Source: Dipteronia dyeriana
Taxonomy: Eukaryota > Streptophyta > Magnoliopsida > Sapindales > Sapindaceae
NCBI GenBank assembly: GCA_032871835.1
Contig: CM065299.1
Coordinates: forward strand, 46,264,706 to 46,328,705
Length of the DNA: 64,000 bases
Direction: 5' to 3'
Part shown: positions 23,830-36,000 of the stretch, piece by piece
Position numbering within the stretch: position 1 is the stretch's first letter
How the letters are laid out: every line of letters begins with the position of its first letter
The notes under the pieces: generated by a model
Databases searched by the model: none
The model's input: the letters and a program-made list of their open reading frames with translations, nothing else
What the model was told of the DNA's origin: nothing
Program-made: the position numbers and the translations under genes

Positions 23830-25983
23830 TGTAAGCATCTCATTTTTTATTGGCTTATATCGCATACAAAATCACAATTGGGGTTCCATATTGTAAAGGT
23901 TAGATTAGGATTTGAAGATCACCCATCAACAAGGCTTTGGACTCCAAGTGCTTCAAGGTAGGAAAATTACTTGACTCTACTCTTATTTGAAGAGATGTAG
24001 TTGCACACAACACTTGCATGTATTATCATTTTGTTATGCATTGATTTCAATTGTTTACATATATTGAAATGATGCATTTTATGCCATTCATCACTCTCCA
24101 AACCTATATAATTTGCATAAAGGTTGTTAGGTTCTTGAATCTTTTGTCGGCATAATTCCATATCAAAACAACATTTCATTTTTATTGATTAGTTCTCAAG
24201 GTTTATCAAACTTTAAGGAAGATTGGACAACAAATCAAGCAAAGTTGAAGCCTTAAAGAGGAACAGACTCCATTGCTTAATAAAGGTATAACAAGTCCTT
24301 ATTCCTCTCACAGGACTTAGGTGCACACACACACATTGCATTCACATGTGTCCCTGTATCATTGTGCCAAATTTATATTACACATACACACACTTATAAA
24401 GTATGCACATGTATTAGATTTAATTTGACAATTTTTTAGAAATTGAATAATCTAGGATTATATATAGGAAATGATATATTTTTGTGTTTTTGTGTTTATT
24501 TGTCTATAATTTTATGGTATTGCACTAAAAAATGTGCCTATTTTATTCCTCAATGAGTTCCAGATATTTAGGTTACTCGTTCAAAAAGTTTCAAGCTCCA
24601 ATTAGCAATTTACGAAACTTTTTGTGTCCTTAACATACTTCGTTTTCATCCTTGTTTTCCAAGTTGAATTCCATATTTTTTGTGAATATTTTTTTGACAT
24701 CCTTGTATGTAAGGGATTCTCGGTTAGTAGTCTGACAACAAATTCAAAATCAAAGTTTGTAGGCCAGAAAACGCTTGGCCAGAAAACGCTTGGAGAACAC
24801 AAGGGGGACTCAAAGGAAGGAAGAAGGGGCGCAACACCCTTTCCTGTGGAGGTGTGTGGGCCTCACGGGAAAGGATGCCCTCTGCCCTCGTGGAGGATAT
24901 GCACCTCCAGGGGAAAGCAGAGGTTGCACCCTCCTATTTGATGGTCTTTTCCCTCTTTCCTTTTCCTTTCAATATCTTCTTTTCCCTCTTATTTCATTCT
25001 ATGAAGATTTAAAAAAAAAAACATACGTACATAAATTTTTCTCTCAAACTTTCTCATCTTCCAAACACTATAACTTTCTCATTTGAACTTAGATTCAAGT
25101 GATTCAAATTGGAGATTGTTTTTCTATCAATTCTCTATCATGTATAAGAAGTTTTAAGGTGGCTCTACTTTAAAAACCGTGACTGCACAGATTTTTTTAA
25201 GTATTGAATCATCCCTTGAGTTTTGTTCTTAAAAGTATTCAATTACCTTAGGTGTTTTCTTCTTAAATAAATGTATGTATTATGTTTAAAGCTTGATTAG
25301 AGTTTTAGAATCTATTAAAGCTAGATTGAACTTGATTAGAACCTTGCATGTTGAGTTAGGTTTTCTAAAATCTATGTTTTCACATGCTTGTGAGTTGTAT
25401 TGTGCTAGCTTTCTGTCGAGGACTATTTGTGCTTCAATTGATTGATTTAGCTAAGTAATAGTCACTGCTTGTGCTAGGTCTCATTAATTTATTGTATCTT
25501 GGATTACCACAATTTCTTGTATATACAGAGCTTAATAGGTTCGTATTGAATACTTTGTGAATACTTGCTCGAAATTTCTCGCTAAAACTTTCATTGATCA
25601 TATCTTGTGAATCTAGCATGATTTTTGTGTGATATTTTTTTTTGAATATGTGCCTGAATGAATATGATTGATTCAAGGTTTAGTGACATGAACAAATCTA
25701 GAAATTAAATGTGTTTTGGTGTTTTCACATTTTTTAGAATTGTTATTCATGTATAGTAACTAGACATATTTGATTTTTGAACTTTCATGGATAAGTATAG
25801 TTCCCATAGGATGTGTTGATAATCGTATTCTATGTTGTGTGCTTGTTTATGTTTTACATTCATGATCACTCATAAAGTCCTTGTAAAAGGAATGAAGTCT
25901 TGGTTTTAGTCGGGAGGACCCAGATAGTCAAGCAAGAAGTCTTGATAAGGATTGGGATGATCCGGATAATCAATTGAGAAAGT
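23830..25983 (+). repeat. LTR of Sirevirus-like element E, first part
   Basis: Begins TGTAAGCATC after a PPT, continues to 25983 where element C is inserted, and resumes at 37476, ending TTTTTCA at 38245 just before a PBS. Total about 2.9 kb. It contains a GC-richer block at 24770-24950. Near its right edge are the first two units of a ~42 bp repeat (CGGGAGGA-type motifs at 25911 and 25953) that continues past element C. The ORFs here (e.g. 24624-24941) have no recognisable domain. Confidence 0.72.
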
Positions 25984-27466
25984 TGTAAGTTCCTTGGTTT
26001 TTTGATTGGCTCATTTCGTTGACAACCACATCTAGGGATTAATATGTAGGAATAGTTTAGGCCATCATTGTTTGAGACCAGGCTCAAGCTTCTAAAGGTA
26101 TATCACTTGCTTAACCTTGATTGAAGAGATATAATACATATACTCACTCATATGCTTGTTTGGTCATCTTGCATTATTGCTTAACAGCTTTCTTGTGTGT
26201 CCTATTTTGCCATATCTCTTGCTTGGTTTGTTCATGCATTTATTTTTCCCTTGGAAGATGATTTTCCTCTTAACCACGGTTTAGACCGCTCCCCTTGCAT
26301 TGCCTCTTCCTCGGTCTACATATCTGTGTTTTCTAGAGGCTGCATGTCATCATTACCGCGGCCTGTGACATTGCATGCACAACGGTCTCCCAAGCAGAGT
26401 TACCCAGGTGTTGTATCTTATCCATGTTGTGGCCTATGCACGTACATGCACAACAATCCATGCAGCGCTGTTGTCCAAATGTTACACTGTTGCATGTACC
26501 GTAGTCTGGGCACCTTACCTACATCGTGGTCTAGCCAGCGGTCCAGATAGGTTTTGGTTGCCCTTTCCCAAAACGATGTCACTTCATTTAGGGCACCATA
26601 TATAGTTCTCTTCTCTTTGCTTCGTGGGGAGAAAGAAGCCATTTTTTTGAGAACAAGCTTTTCTAAGAGAGAGAAAGACTCTCAAACACTCACCTTTACT
26701 CATCACAACCTCATTTATTGATTATCTAGTATGTTCTATGTAAGATGTCACATGGATTTCATTTATTACTCACATGACTTGTAGTTAGAACATTTTTGCA
26801 TCTCATCACTTGTTCTTGATTTACAAGATTGCATCTTTATTACTTGACTAGTTTCAAGATTATATTTTTGTGCTTTGTGAGTTGTTTGTGATAGCTATTG
26901 CATATAGGGATTGATTTGCACATATAGCTAGGTTGTATGAATGCCATATAGCGATATGATATATAGGAATGTCTTCAACATATTCATCAATGCCTAGATA
27001 AGCTTAAATGTTTAACCTTACATTTTAGCATCTTGAATATTGCATATATTCACCTTAGGTTGTGTTATCTCTTCTCTTGAGAGTTAAGACTTGTGCCTGC
27101 TGTGTGTAGGGCTCAAGCACCTTACATTTAAAATCGCTATTAGAGGCCATTGGGTAGTAGTGGTAGGTTAGTAATCGTGTAGGCTTTGACATGGTCAACC
27201 TAGGCTGTAAACACCGTTACAAATAGTGGATTTGACGACCGTGTGTCTGGCGCATATATCAGCCCGTGGTTTTCCTTGTTGAAGGTTTTCTCTTAAAAAT
27301 TAAACTATTATTTATTTTCCGTATTTTACATTTGATTGTTGTTTTTGACTAGACTACACGGGGTTGTTTTTGTTAACATTGATTAATCGAAAAATTGGTA
27401 TTTGATTCGATTAAAACCTATACACCCCCCTCTAGGTTTATTTAGACTTGTTTATATATACTTTCA
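25984..27466 (+). repeat. 5' LTR of element C
   Basis: 1483 bp, TGTAAGTTCC...ACTTTCA. Contains a TATA motif at 26599-26605 and GC-rich repeated CGGTCT-type motifs at about 26330-26550. Followed by PBS. Confidence 0.9.
26599..26605 (+). promoter_or_regulatory. Putative TATA box, element C 5' LTR
   Basis: TATATAG, paralleled by TATATAT at 36604-36610 in the 3' LTR, each followed by TTCTCTTCTCTT. The position in mid-LTR is consistent with the U3/R boundary. Confidence 0.5.
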
Positions 27467-27467
27467 A

Positions 27468-27483
27468 TTGGTATCAGAGCGGG
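27468..27483 (+). other. Primer binding site of element C
   Basis: TTGGTATCAGAGCGGG follows the LTR end after one base; the TGGTATCAGAGC core is an intact initiator-Met-tRNA PBS. Confidence 0.9.
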
Positions 27484-27599
27484 TTCCTTAACATAATTAG
27501 GAGATCCATTGCTATTGTTAGAGTCTTTTGCATCTTTTTGCATTTTTTTGTGTCTTGTGTGTTTGGCTTGGTTGTTTGCATACATATCATTCTTACCCA

Positions 27600-28647
27600 A
27601 GACCTCTCTTGCACACCGGGGTCCGTTACACATCATGGAAGGGCAAAATTGAAGCATATATATATGCCAAATTCATTATCGGGCATGGTTGGCAATTGAA
27701 GATGGGTACACGCCACTTATGATGACTTCTACTGAAGGTGGAGAAGAAGCCCCTAAGTCGAAGGCACAATGTACCTCCCAAGAGTTTGAGGCTTCAAAAT
27801 GGAACAACGAAGCCATGTATATGGAACAACAAAGCCATGCATGCAATCCTATATGATATGGATGATAACCAATACAAACTCATTCAATCCACAAGGATTG
27901 CAAAAGAAGCTTAGGACATATTAGAGATGGCACGTGAAGGAACCGAGGTGGTGAATGACACCAAGCTCCAAGTCCTCCAAACACAAGTTGAGACCATAAG
28001 GATGGAGGAGGATGAGTGCTTCAATGACTTCCAAGTGAAGCATATGGATAAAGTGAATCAAAGCCACCAACTTGGTGATTCCTAGGTTTGAATCCAAAGT
28101 GACGGCAATGGAAGATAATACTGACTACTCAAATATGAAACCAAGTGAAGTAATTGGAAGGCTTTTAGCCTATGAATCTATAAAGGGTCCTATACCTACA
28201 TCTCCAAAGAAGTCAAAGAGTCTTGCCTTGAAGAGCATCAAGGTATAGAAGAATGAAGAAAATTCAGATGAGGAAGTTGCTTTAGTGGCAAAGAAGTTCA
28301 AGCAATTTATAAGGTTTGAGAAGAAAGGGTTTGTCTCTAAAGGAAAGTTTGTGAAAAAGAAGGCTTATTCCAAGAAAGTAGAACAAACTCAAGAAAAGAA
28401 CCACAAGAAGGGTATTCAATGCTATGAATGTAGTGCCTTTGGACACATTGCTCCCAAATGTGCAAATTTGAAGAAAAAGATAGGAAAATCCATGGCGGTC
28501 ACTTGGAGTTATAATGATGATTTAGAAGATGAAGACAAGTCTTCAGATGATGATGGAGATCAAGTCGCCAACTTCATTGCTTTCACATTCTCTAACAATA
28601 GCTGTGAGGTTTTGAGTGACATTGAAAAGGAAGAAGATGAACAATAA
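27600..28647 (+). pseudogene. Element C gag with zinc knuckle (broken)
   Basis: The first recognisable piece is SWKGKIEAYIYAKFIIGHGW at about 27635, the usual Sirevirus gag beginning, ended by a stop at 27720. The frame at 28285-28647 holds a basic segment and a complete CX2CX4HX4C zinc knuckle, CYECSAFGHIAPKC (28420-28461), followed by an acidic stretch. In between (27720-28285) the frame is broken several times. Gag packages the element RNA; the knuckle binds nucleic acid. Confidence 0.86.
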
Positions 28648-28740
28648 GAAGTTGATGAAAGTGGCTTAAATGGTGGAAGCAACTCATCTAAGTCCAATTT
28701 TGAATTTGATGAAAAGATGGAATATGATGACTTCATGAGA

Positions 28741-29300
28741 TTCTTTTAGAACTCAAGACTGAATACGAAGAAAGAGATACAAAAGTTGAAAAGGGAAAAA
28801 CTTGAATTGACTTCCAAGGTAACTCATTTAAGTAAAGAAATGAGTAAAGCTAATGAGTTTGAAGAAGGATTGAAGATGGAGCTAGTCTTGGCCAAGAAAA
28901 TTGAAGAAAATCTAAGGAAAGAGCTCATGGAAACAAAAGAGTTAATTACCAAGATGACTTCCGAAACCGAGAAGTTGGACAAGATGCTATCATGTGGGAA
29001 GAGTTATAGTGACAAAAAGAGGCTAGGATATGTGAAAGAAAATGAGCTACATCCTTGAAGAAGATAACATTTGTCAAGAGCAAAGAGGTTGAAATTGCTC
29101 AAACCCCTCTACAATCAATAAGAGGGTTGAAGTTGGTGAGTCCTCAAAGCAAGCACAAGCAAGGAATTCAACAAAAGCTCCACCACAACAAGCTAGAGCC
29201 CCATAATCAAGACCTCCAAAACAAAGGATCCCACAAGCTCAAAATGGGATCTTTCATGCTCCACCTAAAAGACATGCACCTAGGCAATTTAGAGCTAATG
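28741..29300 (+). pseudogene. Element C gag C-terminal coiled-coil region
   Basis: The frame at 28786-29058 is Lys/Glu/Leu-rich with heptad-like spacing, then has EKLDKMLSCGKSYSDKKRLG followed by Y. This resembles the block that closes the coiled coil in Sirevirus gag proteins. A stop follows at 29056. The frame at 29055-29306 continues the basic, glutamine-rich linker towards protease. Confidence 0.75.
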
Positions 29301-29305
29301 GACTA

Positions 29306-29512
29306 ATGGCTCCTATGAATGACTATGTTTCACCTAGGATGAATAGAAATGATGAACATTATTGCTATATGGCCCAAGTTACCTTGAAAGCAAATGCCTT
29401 CAACACTTGGTACCTTGATAGTGGAAGTTCTAGGCACATGACCGGAAACAAGAGTTTCTTTAAAACTCTTGTGATGGAGGAAGGAGGATGGTGGATTTGT
29501 AACCTTGGGTGA
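29306..29512 (+). pseudogene. Element C aspartic protease fragment
   Basis: Carries WYLDSGSSRHMTGNKSFF, the Copia protease active-site motif, with the catalytic Asp codon at 29417 inside DSGSS. The downstream part of the domain is in another frame (29505-29783, GLPSLPNALCVDGMQANLIS), indicating a frameshift near 29505. Confidence 0.87.
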
Positions 29513-30394
29513 TGGATTTAAGAAAAAATTCATAGGGAAAGGTAATATTTCTATTCTCGGTTTACCCTCCTTACCCAATGCTCTCTGTGTAGATGGCATG
29601 CAAGCTAATCTCATTAGTATATCACATTTGAGGGATGAAAGGCTTTTGGTTATGTTTGTCAAAGTTGATTGCTCTATTCTTAAGGAAAATGGGCAAGTTT
29701 TGTTGAAGGGTAAGAGATCAAGTGACAATTTTTATTGTCTTGAGTCTAATCTCATCTTTTGTAACTTATCCACTAATGAGTAAGTTGAAATGTGGCACCA
29801 AATACTAGGTCACATGAACTATAGTGCTTTGAAAGTTCTTGATAGGTTGAATGTTGTTAGAGGCCTTTCCAACCTTAGGAAAAAGGCTGAGGAAGTCTGT
29901 GGACTCTGCCAACAAGGGAAGCAAACTAATAATGTGCATTAGAAAGGTAAATATCTTTCCATCAAAGAGCCTTTGAAGCTTCTCCATATGGACCTTAGAG
30001 TCCCATTCAAACCAAAAGCTTAGGTGGTAGAAGATACATTCTTGTGGTTGTTGATGACTTCTCTAGGTTCACATGGACTTATTTCCTTCGAGAAAAGTCT
30101 GAAGCCTTTGAGAAATTTAAAATGCTTTGTGTCAAAATTCAAAATGAGAAAACTTCTCACAATAAAACCATTAAGAAAATTTGGAGTGATCATGGGAAAG
30201 AATTTGAAAATGCTAGCTTTGAAGAGTTTTGTAATAACTTAGGCATTTCTCATGAATTTTCAGCCACGTGATCATGGTAAAGAATTTCTCATGGAAGATC
30301 TTGTTGAGAGGAAGAATAGAGTCGTCCAAGAGAAGGCCCGTGTCATGTTGCTTAGCAACAAGGTTCCTAGAAACCTTTGGGCTGAAGTCATTAA
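29505..30394 (+). pseudogene. Element C integrase, N-terminal part
   Basis: After the protease remainder, a WHQILGHMNY...CGLCQQGKQ segment at about 29790-29930 keeps all four HHCC ligands. The catalytic core follows: LLHMDLR (first Asp, about 29990), then VVVDDFSRFTWTYFL, then WSDHGKEFENASFEEF (second Asp, about 30185). A small deletion/rearrangement near 30270 removes the PQQNG stretch, but VERKNR (catalytic Glu, about 30307) is present. The frame reaches WAEVIN, where the solo LTR begins (TSD ATTAA at 30390-30394). Confidence 0.88.
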
Positions 30395-32643
30395 TGTAGG
30401 GAAAAATTGGTTCAAAACGCGGTGGAAGCATGAAATTAGGGTTTGGTATATTTTCAAAATTTTCCCTTTAGAAGAAAGAACCTTAACCTTAGATTAAGTG
30501 ATGTATATTAAAAGTATCATACCTTTTTTCTCGTGATGATTGAACTAGCATCGAATTGAATCCGTAAGATCTTCCAATCCAATCACGAACGTGAATCACT
30601 TAGGAGTGTGGGCTCCCTTTCTTTACATTGTATACCTGAGGATGGAAACAAACAAAATCCTTTTCTTTGTTCGCCACAATAACCTTCCAAGAGAAAATCC
30701 AATAACGCCCGGTCACTTGTGAATTATCGATCTACTGTATTGAAATTCGCATGAATCCGATTCGATTTTGTACACAAAACCCTTTTGAAGTAAAGGATAC
30801 TAATGTACTATCGAAAACAAAAACGTTCCTCTTTTTCTCTTCTTGGCCGAATCACACCCTATATCTATGAGTTGACCGAATTTTGTTTAGAGCAAAAAAA
30901 CCAAATTTTTTCTCTCTCAAAATTCTCTCTTGCTTGGCCAAATTCTCCCTTATAAATTACTTAGCTTGGCCGAAATTTTCACTCATGGAAAAGTAGGGTT
31001 GGCCAAAATTATAGAGGTTGTATATATAGGATCACAAATCCTTTCCTAAGAAGGATTTACTCGGTGGGCAAGAATGCTTTCCTTAGGTGGATTTACTTGG
31101 TGACCAAGAATCATTTTTAAAGAAGAATTCTATTCTACACCAAGACTCATAATCCAACTCATTAGTGTATTTGTGACAATATTAAAGATTTCCTAACTTG
31201 ACTAGATAAATAATTCATTTTATTTATCTACTTATCAAATTTAATCTTTAATATTAATTATACTACCAACAATAGTATAATATTAGGAGACCTTCTCCTA
31301 CTAGGAAAAATATTTTGACTTTTAATTAAATAAATAATTACCAAATTAATTAATTTCCGTTTAATTGAATAATAAAATAAAAACAATATAATAAGCTATT
31401 TTATATAGCCTTGCTGGCCAACACCTATACATGGGCCAAATATTGTTTTTCATATTTTATTAAATCCATTGGACTTTTATAAAAAGTCCACATGTGAACT
31501 AGACTCATTCTTACTAAAAGAAACAAGTCCACATGCCTTAATAAAATTCTAGATGGACCCCTAAATTGGTCCGGTATAATATATCAATTGATCCATGCAA
31601 GTTCGTGTGGATCAGGGATCTTGACGGGCTATCTAAACTTAAACATCAGTGGACATAACCTAATCATAATCAACAAATGATTCACTTAGGTCCAATCTAT
31701 TAATTTTAGTTTATTCCACTAAAGAACTAAAGTAGAACTCGTAAATAAAGATAGAATAAGTTAATATTTCTCGTCATACCCTAGACAATCTTTATGGAGA
31801 TAGTGTATCCATGTGAAGAATACTAGTAATCACCAAGAGCTCATAAACCGCCTATAGCTCTCTAAGTTACCATATTTACTCATATGACCACATTTTGAAC
31901 TTGGGTATTTTTACTTGTCCAGAAACCATGTTTCAATAGACACTATTGAAAACTTAACGTTAAGATTTAATATCCAATACCTCAAAATATCCATATGATG
32001 GTATTCTACTCACATTTAATAAATGGAGCCATGATGTCCATATCTATAAATGAAGTCCTCTATCGATTAACAAATGAATACCACCAAACAATCGAGGATA
32101 GACTATGCTATATAATCGCACTCATTGATAGCTCAAATGATAACACTTGCAACCATAAGTCCATCGTTTATCTCAGGATTGAGATAGACTCTCCGATTGT
32201 TCTAAAGTGAAAACTTTTATCACTGACGGTTGTGAATAAATTAATTCTTTGTGATCCTATTCAATGCCCCTAGTGCAATAGATTCTTTTGCCCAAAGGCA
32301 ACACACTTTGATGATTTTAGACTCATCATAACACATTTGATGCCACTCAAATGGTAGCAAAAGAATCTACAACTTTTACAAGATAAAGGCACCCAACCTT
32401 TATCTTAAGTTGTGAATATTGTTCAAGACTAACTAAACAATTGTGTCTACCTCATACATATCCAGATGCATGAACAATTCTTCTTTTCTCATAGTCTTTT
32501 AACCTTATGATTATTTACTTTTGACAATTATAATAATTTAACTATAAATGCTATAAGATTTGTTCAACTAGAAATCACTTTATTAATATGAAACGATTGT
32601 CAAAAACTTTGTTACACTCTTGCTATTGAGCATAATCCTAACA
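30395..32643 (-). mobile_element. Solo LTR of Copia family X inside element C integrase
   Basis: Inverted, TGTAGGG at 30395 to CCTAACA at 32643, 2249 bp, short subtype. Flanked by perfect 5 bp repeats ATTAA (30390-30394 and 32644-32648). Removing LTR and one repeat fuses WAEVIN with TACYIGNRVFLR, the continuous integrase sequence, so this insertion postdates element C. Confidence 0.95.
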
Positions 32644-32648
32644 ATTAA

Positions 32649-33134
32649 TACGGCTTGTTACATAGGGAATAGAGTATTCCTTAGGCTAGAGACTAAACAA
32701 ATGTCATATGAGTTATAGAAGGGTAGGAAACCCAATGTTAGCTACTTCCACATCTTTGGAAGCAAGTGCTATATACTTAATGACCGTGATCAACTTGGCA
32801 AGTTTGATGCCAAAAGTGATGAGGGTATTTTTGTTGGTTATGCTCTAAACAGCAAAGCCCCTATAGAGTTTTTAATCTAAAGACTTGAAGTGTTATGGAA
32901 TCATCAAATGTTGTCTTTGATGATTGTAGGCTCAAACATGATGACCAGGAGAAGGATGTTTGTGAGATAGATGACCTTCAATTGAAGGAGAGTGATGAGA
33001 TTTCAAGTGGTGTGAAGTCAAACCAAGATGAAGAGGATGATTTACCTCTAAATAGAGTTCCTCCTTTGGACTCTAATGAACCTGCTCCTTGGGTTCGACA
33101 TCTCAACAACAAGAATGACATTCTTGGGATATGA
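32649..33134 (+). pseudogene. Element C integrase C-terminus and linker
   Basis: Resumes after the solo LTR with TACYIGNRV, then NVSYFHIFGSKCYILNDRDQ and KFDAKSDEGIFVGYALNSKA. These are typical integrase C-terminal/Copia-specific blocks. A stop occurs after FLI (about 32880). The frame at 32895-33134 is acidic linker sequence preceding RT. Confidence 0.85.
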
Positions 33135-33159
33135 ATGAGGTGTTAGGACATGGCATCGA

Positions 33160-34060
33160 TTGGCTAATCAAATTAGCTATACTTTCTACACCACTCAAAT
33201 TGAACCCAAGAAGGTTGATGAAGCCTTGAGTGATGTGTTTTGGGTTCTTGCCATGCAAGAAGAGCTAAACTAATTTGAGAGAAATGAGGTTTGGACTCTT
33301 ATTCCTAAACCTAGAGACACTGACGTCATAGGCACCAAATGGGTGCTTAGGAACAAATCCGATGAAGATGGGAACATTATGAGAAACAAGGCAAGACTTA
33401 TTGCACAAGGGTACTCTTAAATTGAAAGCATTGACTTTGAGAATACTTTTGTTCCCGTTGCCCATCTAGAGTCCATAAGGCTTCTCTTATCCATTTTTTT
33501 TATGTACAGATTCAAATTACATCAAATTGATGTGAAGAATGCCTTCCTTAATGGCTTATTGCATAAGGAAGTGTTTGTTGGGCAACCTAAGGGGTTTGTG
33601 GTTCCACACCACCCCTCTCATGTTTATCGCCTCAAGAAGGCTCTATATGGGTTGTAACAAGCACCAAGGGCTTGGTATGAGCATTTCACTCTTTATCTTG
33701 TTGACAATGGGTACTATAGAGGTAGTGTTGACAGGGCATTATTTATCAAGTGCACTAAAGATGAGCTATTCATAGCTCAAATTTATGTAGATGACATTGT
33801 TTCTGGGTCCACCAACAAATTAAATGTTCAACAATTTATTGATGTCATGTCTCATGAGTTTGAGATGAGCATGGTCGGTGAAATAAATTACTTCCTAGTC
33901 TTGCAAATTAAGAAAATGCGTGATGGGATCTTTATATCCCAAGCTACGTATGCTAAGAGCCTAGTGAAGAAGTTTGGCCTTGAGAATGCCAAGCATTGTG
34001 ACACCCATGAGCACAACCTTGAAACTTAACAAAAATACTAGTGGAAAGGATGTTTAGCAA
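33160..34060 (+). pseudogene. Element C reverse transcriptase (broken)
   Basis: NEVWTLIPKPRDTDVIGTKW begins RT at about 33283; fingers and palm follow (RLIAQGYS, stop, then FVPVAHLESIRLLLSI, HQIDVKNAFLNG). The catalytic QIYVDDI is present with YVDD at 33784-33795. Stops interrupt at about 33419 (QGYS-stop) and 33656 (YGL-stop-QAPRAW). The frame at 33847-34029 continues to NLET and then a stop. Confidence 0.88.
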
Positions 34061-34075
34061 AGCTTATATCGTGGC

Positions 34076-34724
34076 ATGATAGGTAGCTTGCTTTACTTAA
34101 CTGTAAATAGGCTCGATATATCATTTAATGTGGGTGTTTATGCTAGGTACCAAGCTAATCTCGAGGAATCACAACTTGCTACGGTTAAGAGGATCATTCG
34201 GTTTGTGAATGGTATCTTAATTCGTGGGATTTGTTACTCCTTTGACACTAATCCAAGTCTTGTTGGATATAGTGATGCCGATTGGGCGGGTAATTGTGAA
34301 GATAGGAAAATCACATCAGACGGTGTTTCTTCCTTGGAAACAATTCGGTTTCTTGGTTTTGCAAGAAACAAAACTCTATTTCCCTATCCACGGTCAAAGC
34401 GGAATACATTACCGCCGATAGTGCTTGCACTCGATTGATATGGATGAAACAATTGCTAGCTGATTATGGCTTGGAGTAAGGTACTTTTACTTTATTTTGT
34501 GATAACATAAATGCCATTAACATTTATAAGAATCCCGTCCAACATTCTAGGACAAAGTACTTTGACATTATATATCATTTCATAAGAGAGCTAGTTGAGA
34601 GGAAAACCGTTGCATTGGAACATGTGGGAACAAATGACCAACTAGCAGATTTGTTTACAAAACCCTTACACACTCTTAGGCTTAGGAACCTTAGCAAGTC
34701 TATTGGGGTTTGTCACTTGGGTTG
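34076..34724 (+). pseudogene. Element C RNase H region (broken)
   Basis: The frame at 34076-34438 carries MIGSLLYLTVNRLDISFNVG (RT connection), then GYSDADWAGNCEDRK, the first RNase H aspartate block, before shifting frame in the ETIRFLG segment. From about 34495 CDNINAINIYKNP and HFIRELVERK are readable, then NDQLADLFTKPL. The end SKSIGVCHLG-stop is at about 34722. Confidence 0.87.
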
Positions 34725-35988
34725 ATTTGGTATGTCTTGACCCTATATGGGGAGCTCAAGCAAAGAGAGCGAACTTGCATTACAATAAGCAAAAATAATT
34801 GTTCAATTTTATGATGTTTAATTAATTACTTGAGCATCATGGCTGCATGTGCTATTATATGACTTTTTATTCAATAAGTGTGTCTTTGCCTTGTTTGAAA
34901 TCCATGACTCATTTGTGGTCAAACATACATTTTTGTACTAGCAAAATTGATTGGGAAGTACATTTGATTGACCCAAAATTTATTTCCATGTTTATTTGAA
35001 CTTGAGTTGGACATGCTTAAATATTATGCATGAAGTATTTGTATGCAAATGTGTGTGAATGCAATTGACAATGCTAAACTCAATAAGGACCTTGTGTCCA
35101 TTCAACTTATAAGGATGTCTCATCCAGTTTAGCCTTGTCTCTCTTCTTAATGGTTGAACAAGACAACAATCAATAAAGATCTTATATCCATTCCATCAAT
35201 AAGGATTTTACATCGATGTCTTCATTAAGAATTGATAATATTTCTTGTGAGATTTGATGGCTTAATTTTCTTATTTTGTTCTAAAATGACAAAAGGGTGT
35301 AAATTGGTTTGTCTTCTCTTGGAACCTCTTTTGATATTTGCTTTGTCAAATATCATGTTTTTTAAAGTTGATGTTGGATGTATATTATTCAAGGCAATAC
35401 CTTCACACCCTTTCTTGAAATTAAACTTCCTTGCTCTCCTCTCTCAGTTAATCAATTTGCATAAAGTTGTTGTATATGATTATGCACTTTTCTTGTAAAT
35501 ATCTCTCTTTGTTAAGTTTACCCAATTGGGGAAACCTCATTTTCCTATCTTATGACTAAAAAGGGGAGTAGTATGGATTTATGGGGACTTGAGAGTGGCA
35601 TAATTTAAGGGAATATGAGAGTTGCATATGAGGGGAGATTGACTTGTTGAGGAGGAGTTAACCCATTTAGGGGGGGGGGGGGGGGATTTTATAGTTAACC
35701 CATTTAGGGGGAGCATTTTGCATTTGCATTATTGTTGCATTTTTTTTGGTTGCAAATTGCTCTTGATGTTTTCTCTCACTTGATCACCTCACATTCACTT
35801 GTCTTGGAAAGTGTAGTTTTCTTGTTTTGTAGAGATGGTCATTCTACAAGAGATGGAAGATGAAAGATTTGAAGATCTAGCCTTATGTATCTCTTTGTAA
35901 TGTAAAATGTCTTTGTTGACCATTTGACTTTTGTTTTAATTATTTTGTGAGGATGAAATGTGAGTAATGGTTTTGTCACAAAATAGCT
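34725..35988 (+). other. Element C 3' noncoding region with many G-runs
   Basis: About 1.26 kb between pol and PPT with no recognisable envelope-like or other ORF. It has repeated PPT-like purine runs: GGGGAG at about 34748, AAAAAGGGGAG at about 35558, TGAGGGGAGAT at about 35630, a run of 16 G at 35670-35685 and AGGGGGAG at about 35706. Around the G-run the phrase AGTTAACCCATTTAGGGG occurs twice (about 35657 and 35692). A multi-PPT segment before the 3' LTR is known for Sireviruses. Confidence 0.72.
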
Positions 35989-36000
35989 AAAGGGGGTAAT
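35989..36000 (+). other. Polypurine tract of element C
   Basis: AAAGGGGGTAAT immediately before the LTR start TGTAAGTTTC. Confidence 0.85.

Noticed and set aside
24624..25086. Two overlapping ORFs of about 100 codons as a small gene
   Set aside because: They lie in the E LTR, have no recognisable domain, and owe their length to a locally GC-rich stretch.
26197..26605. Cys/His-rich ORFs (about 117 codons, repeated at 36203-36649) as a conserved small protein
   Set aside because: They are the two copies of the C LTR. The frames differ between copies by substitutions and indels, as expected of noncoding DNA.
32895..33134. Independent acidic small protein
   Set aside because: Its position between integrase and RT and the flanking motifs show it is the integrase-RT linker of element C.
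34725..36000. Envelope-like gene of a Sirevirus
   Set aside because: The longest frame (35232-35498) is only 88 codons and shows no convincing envelope-like features; the region is mainly purine runs and AT-rich sequence.
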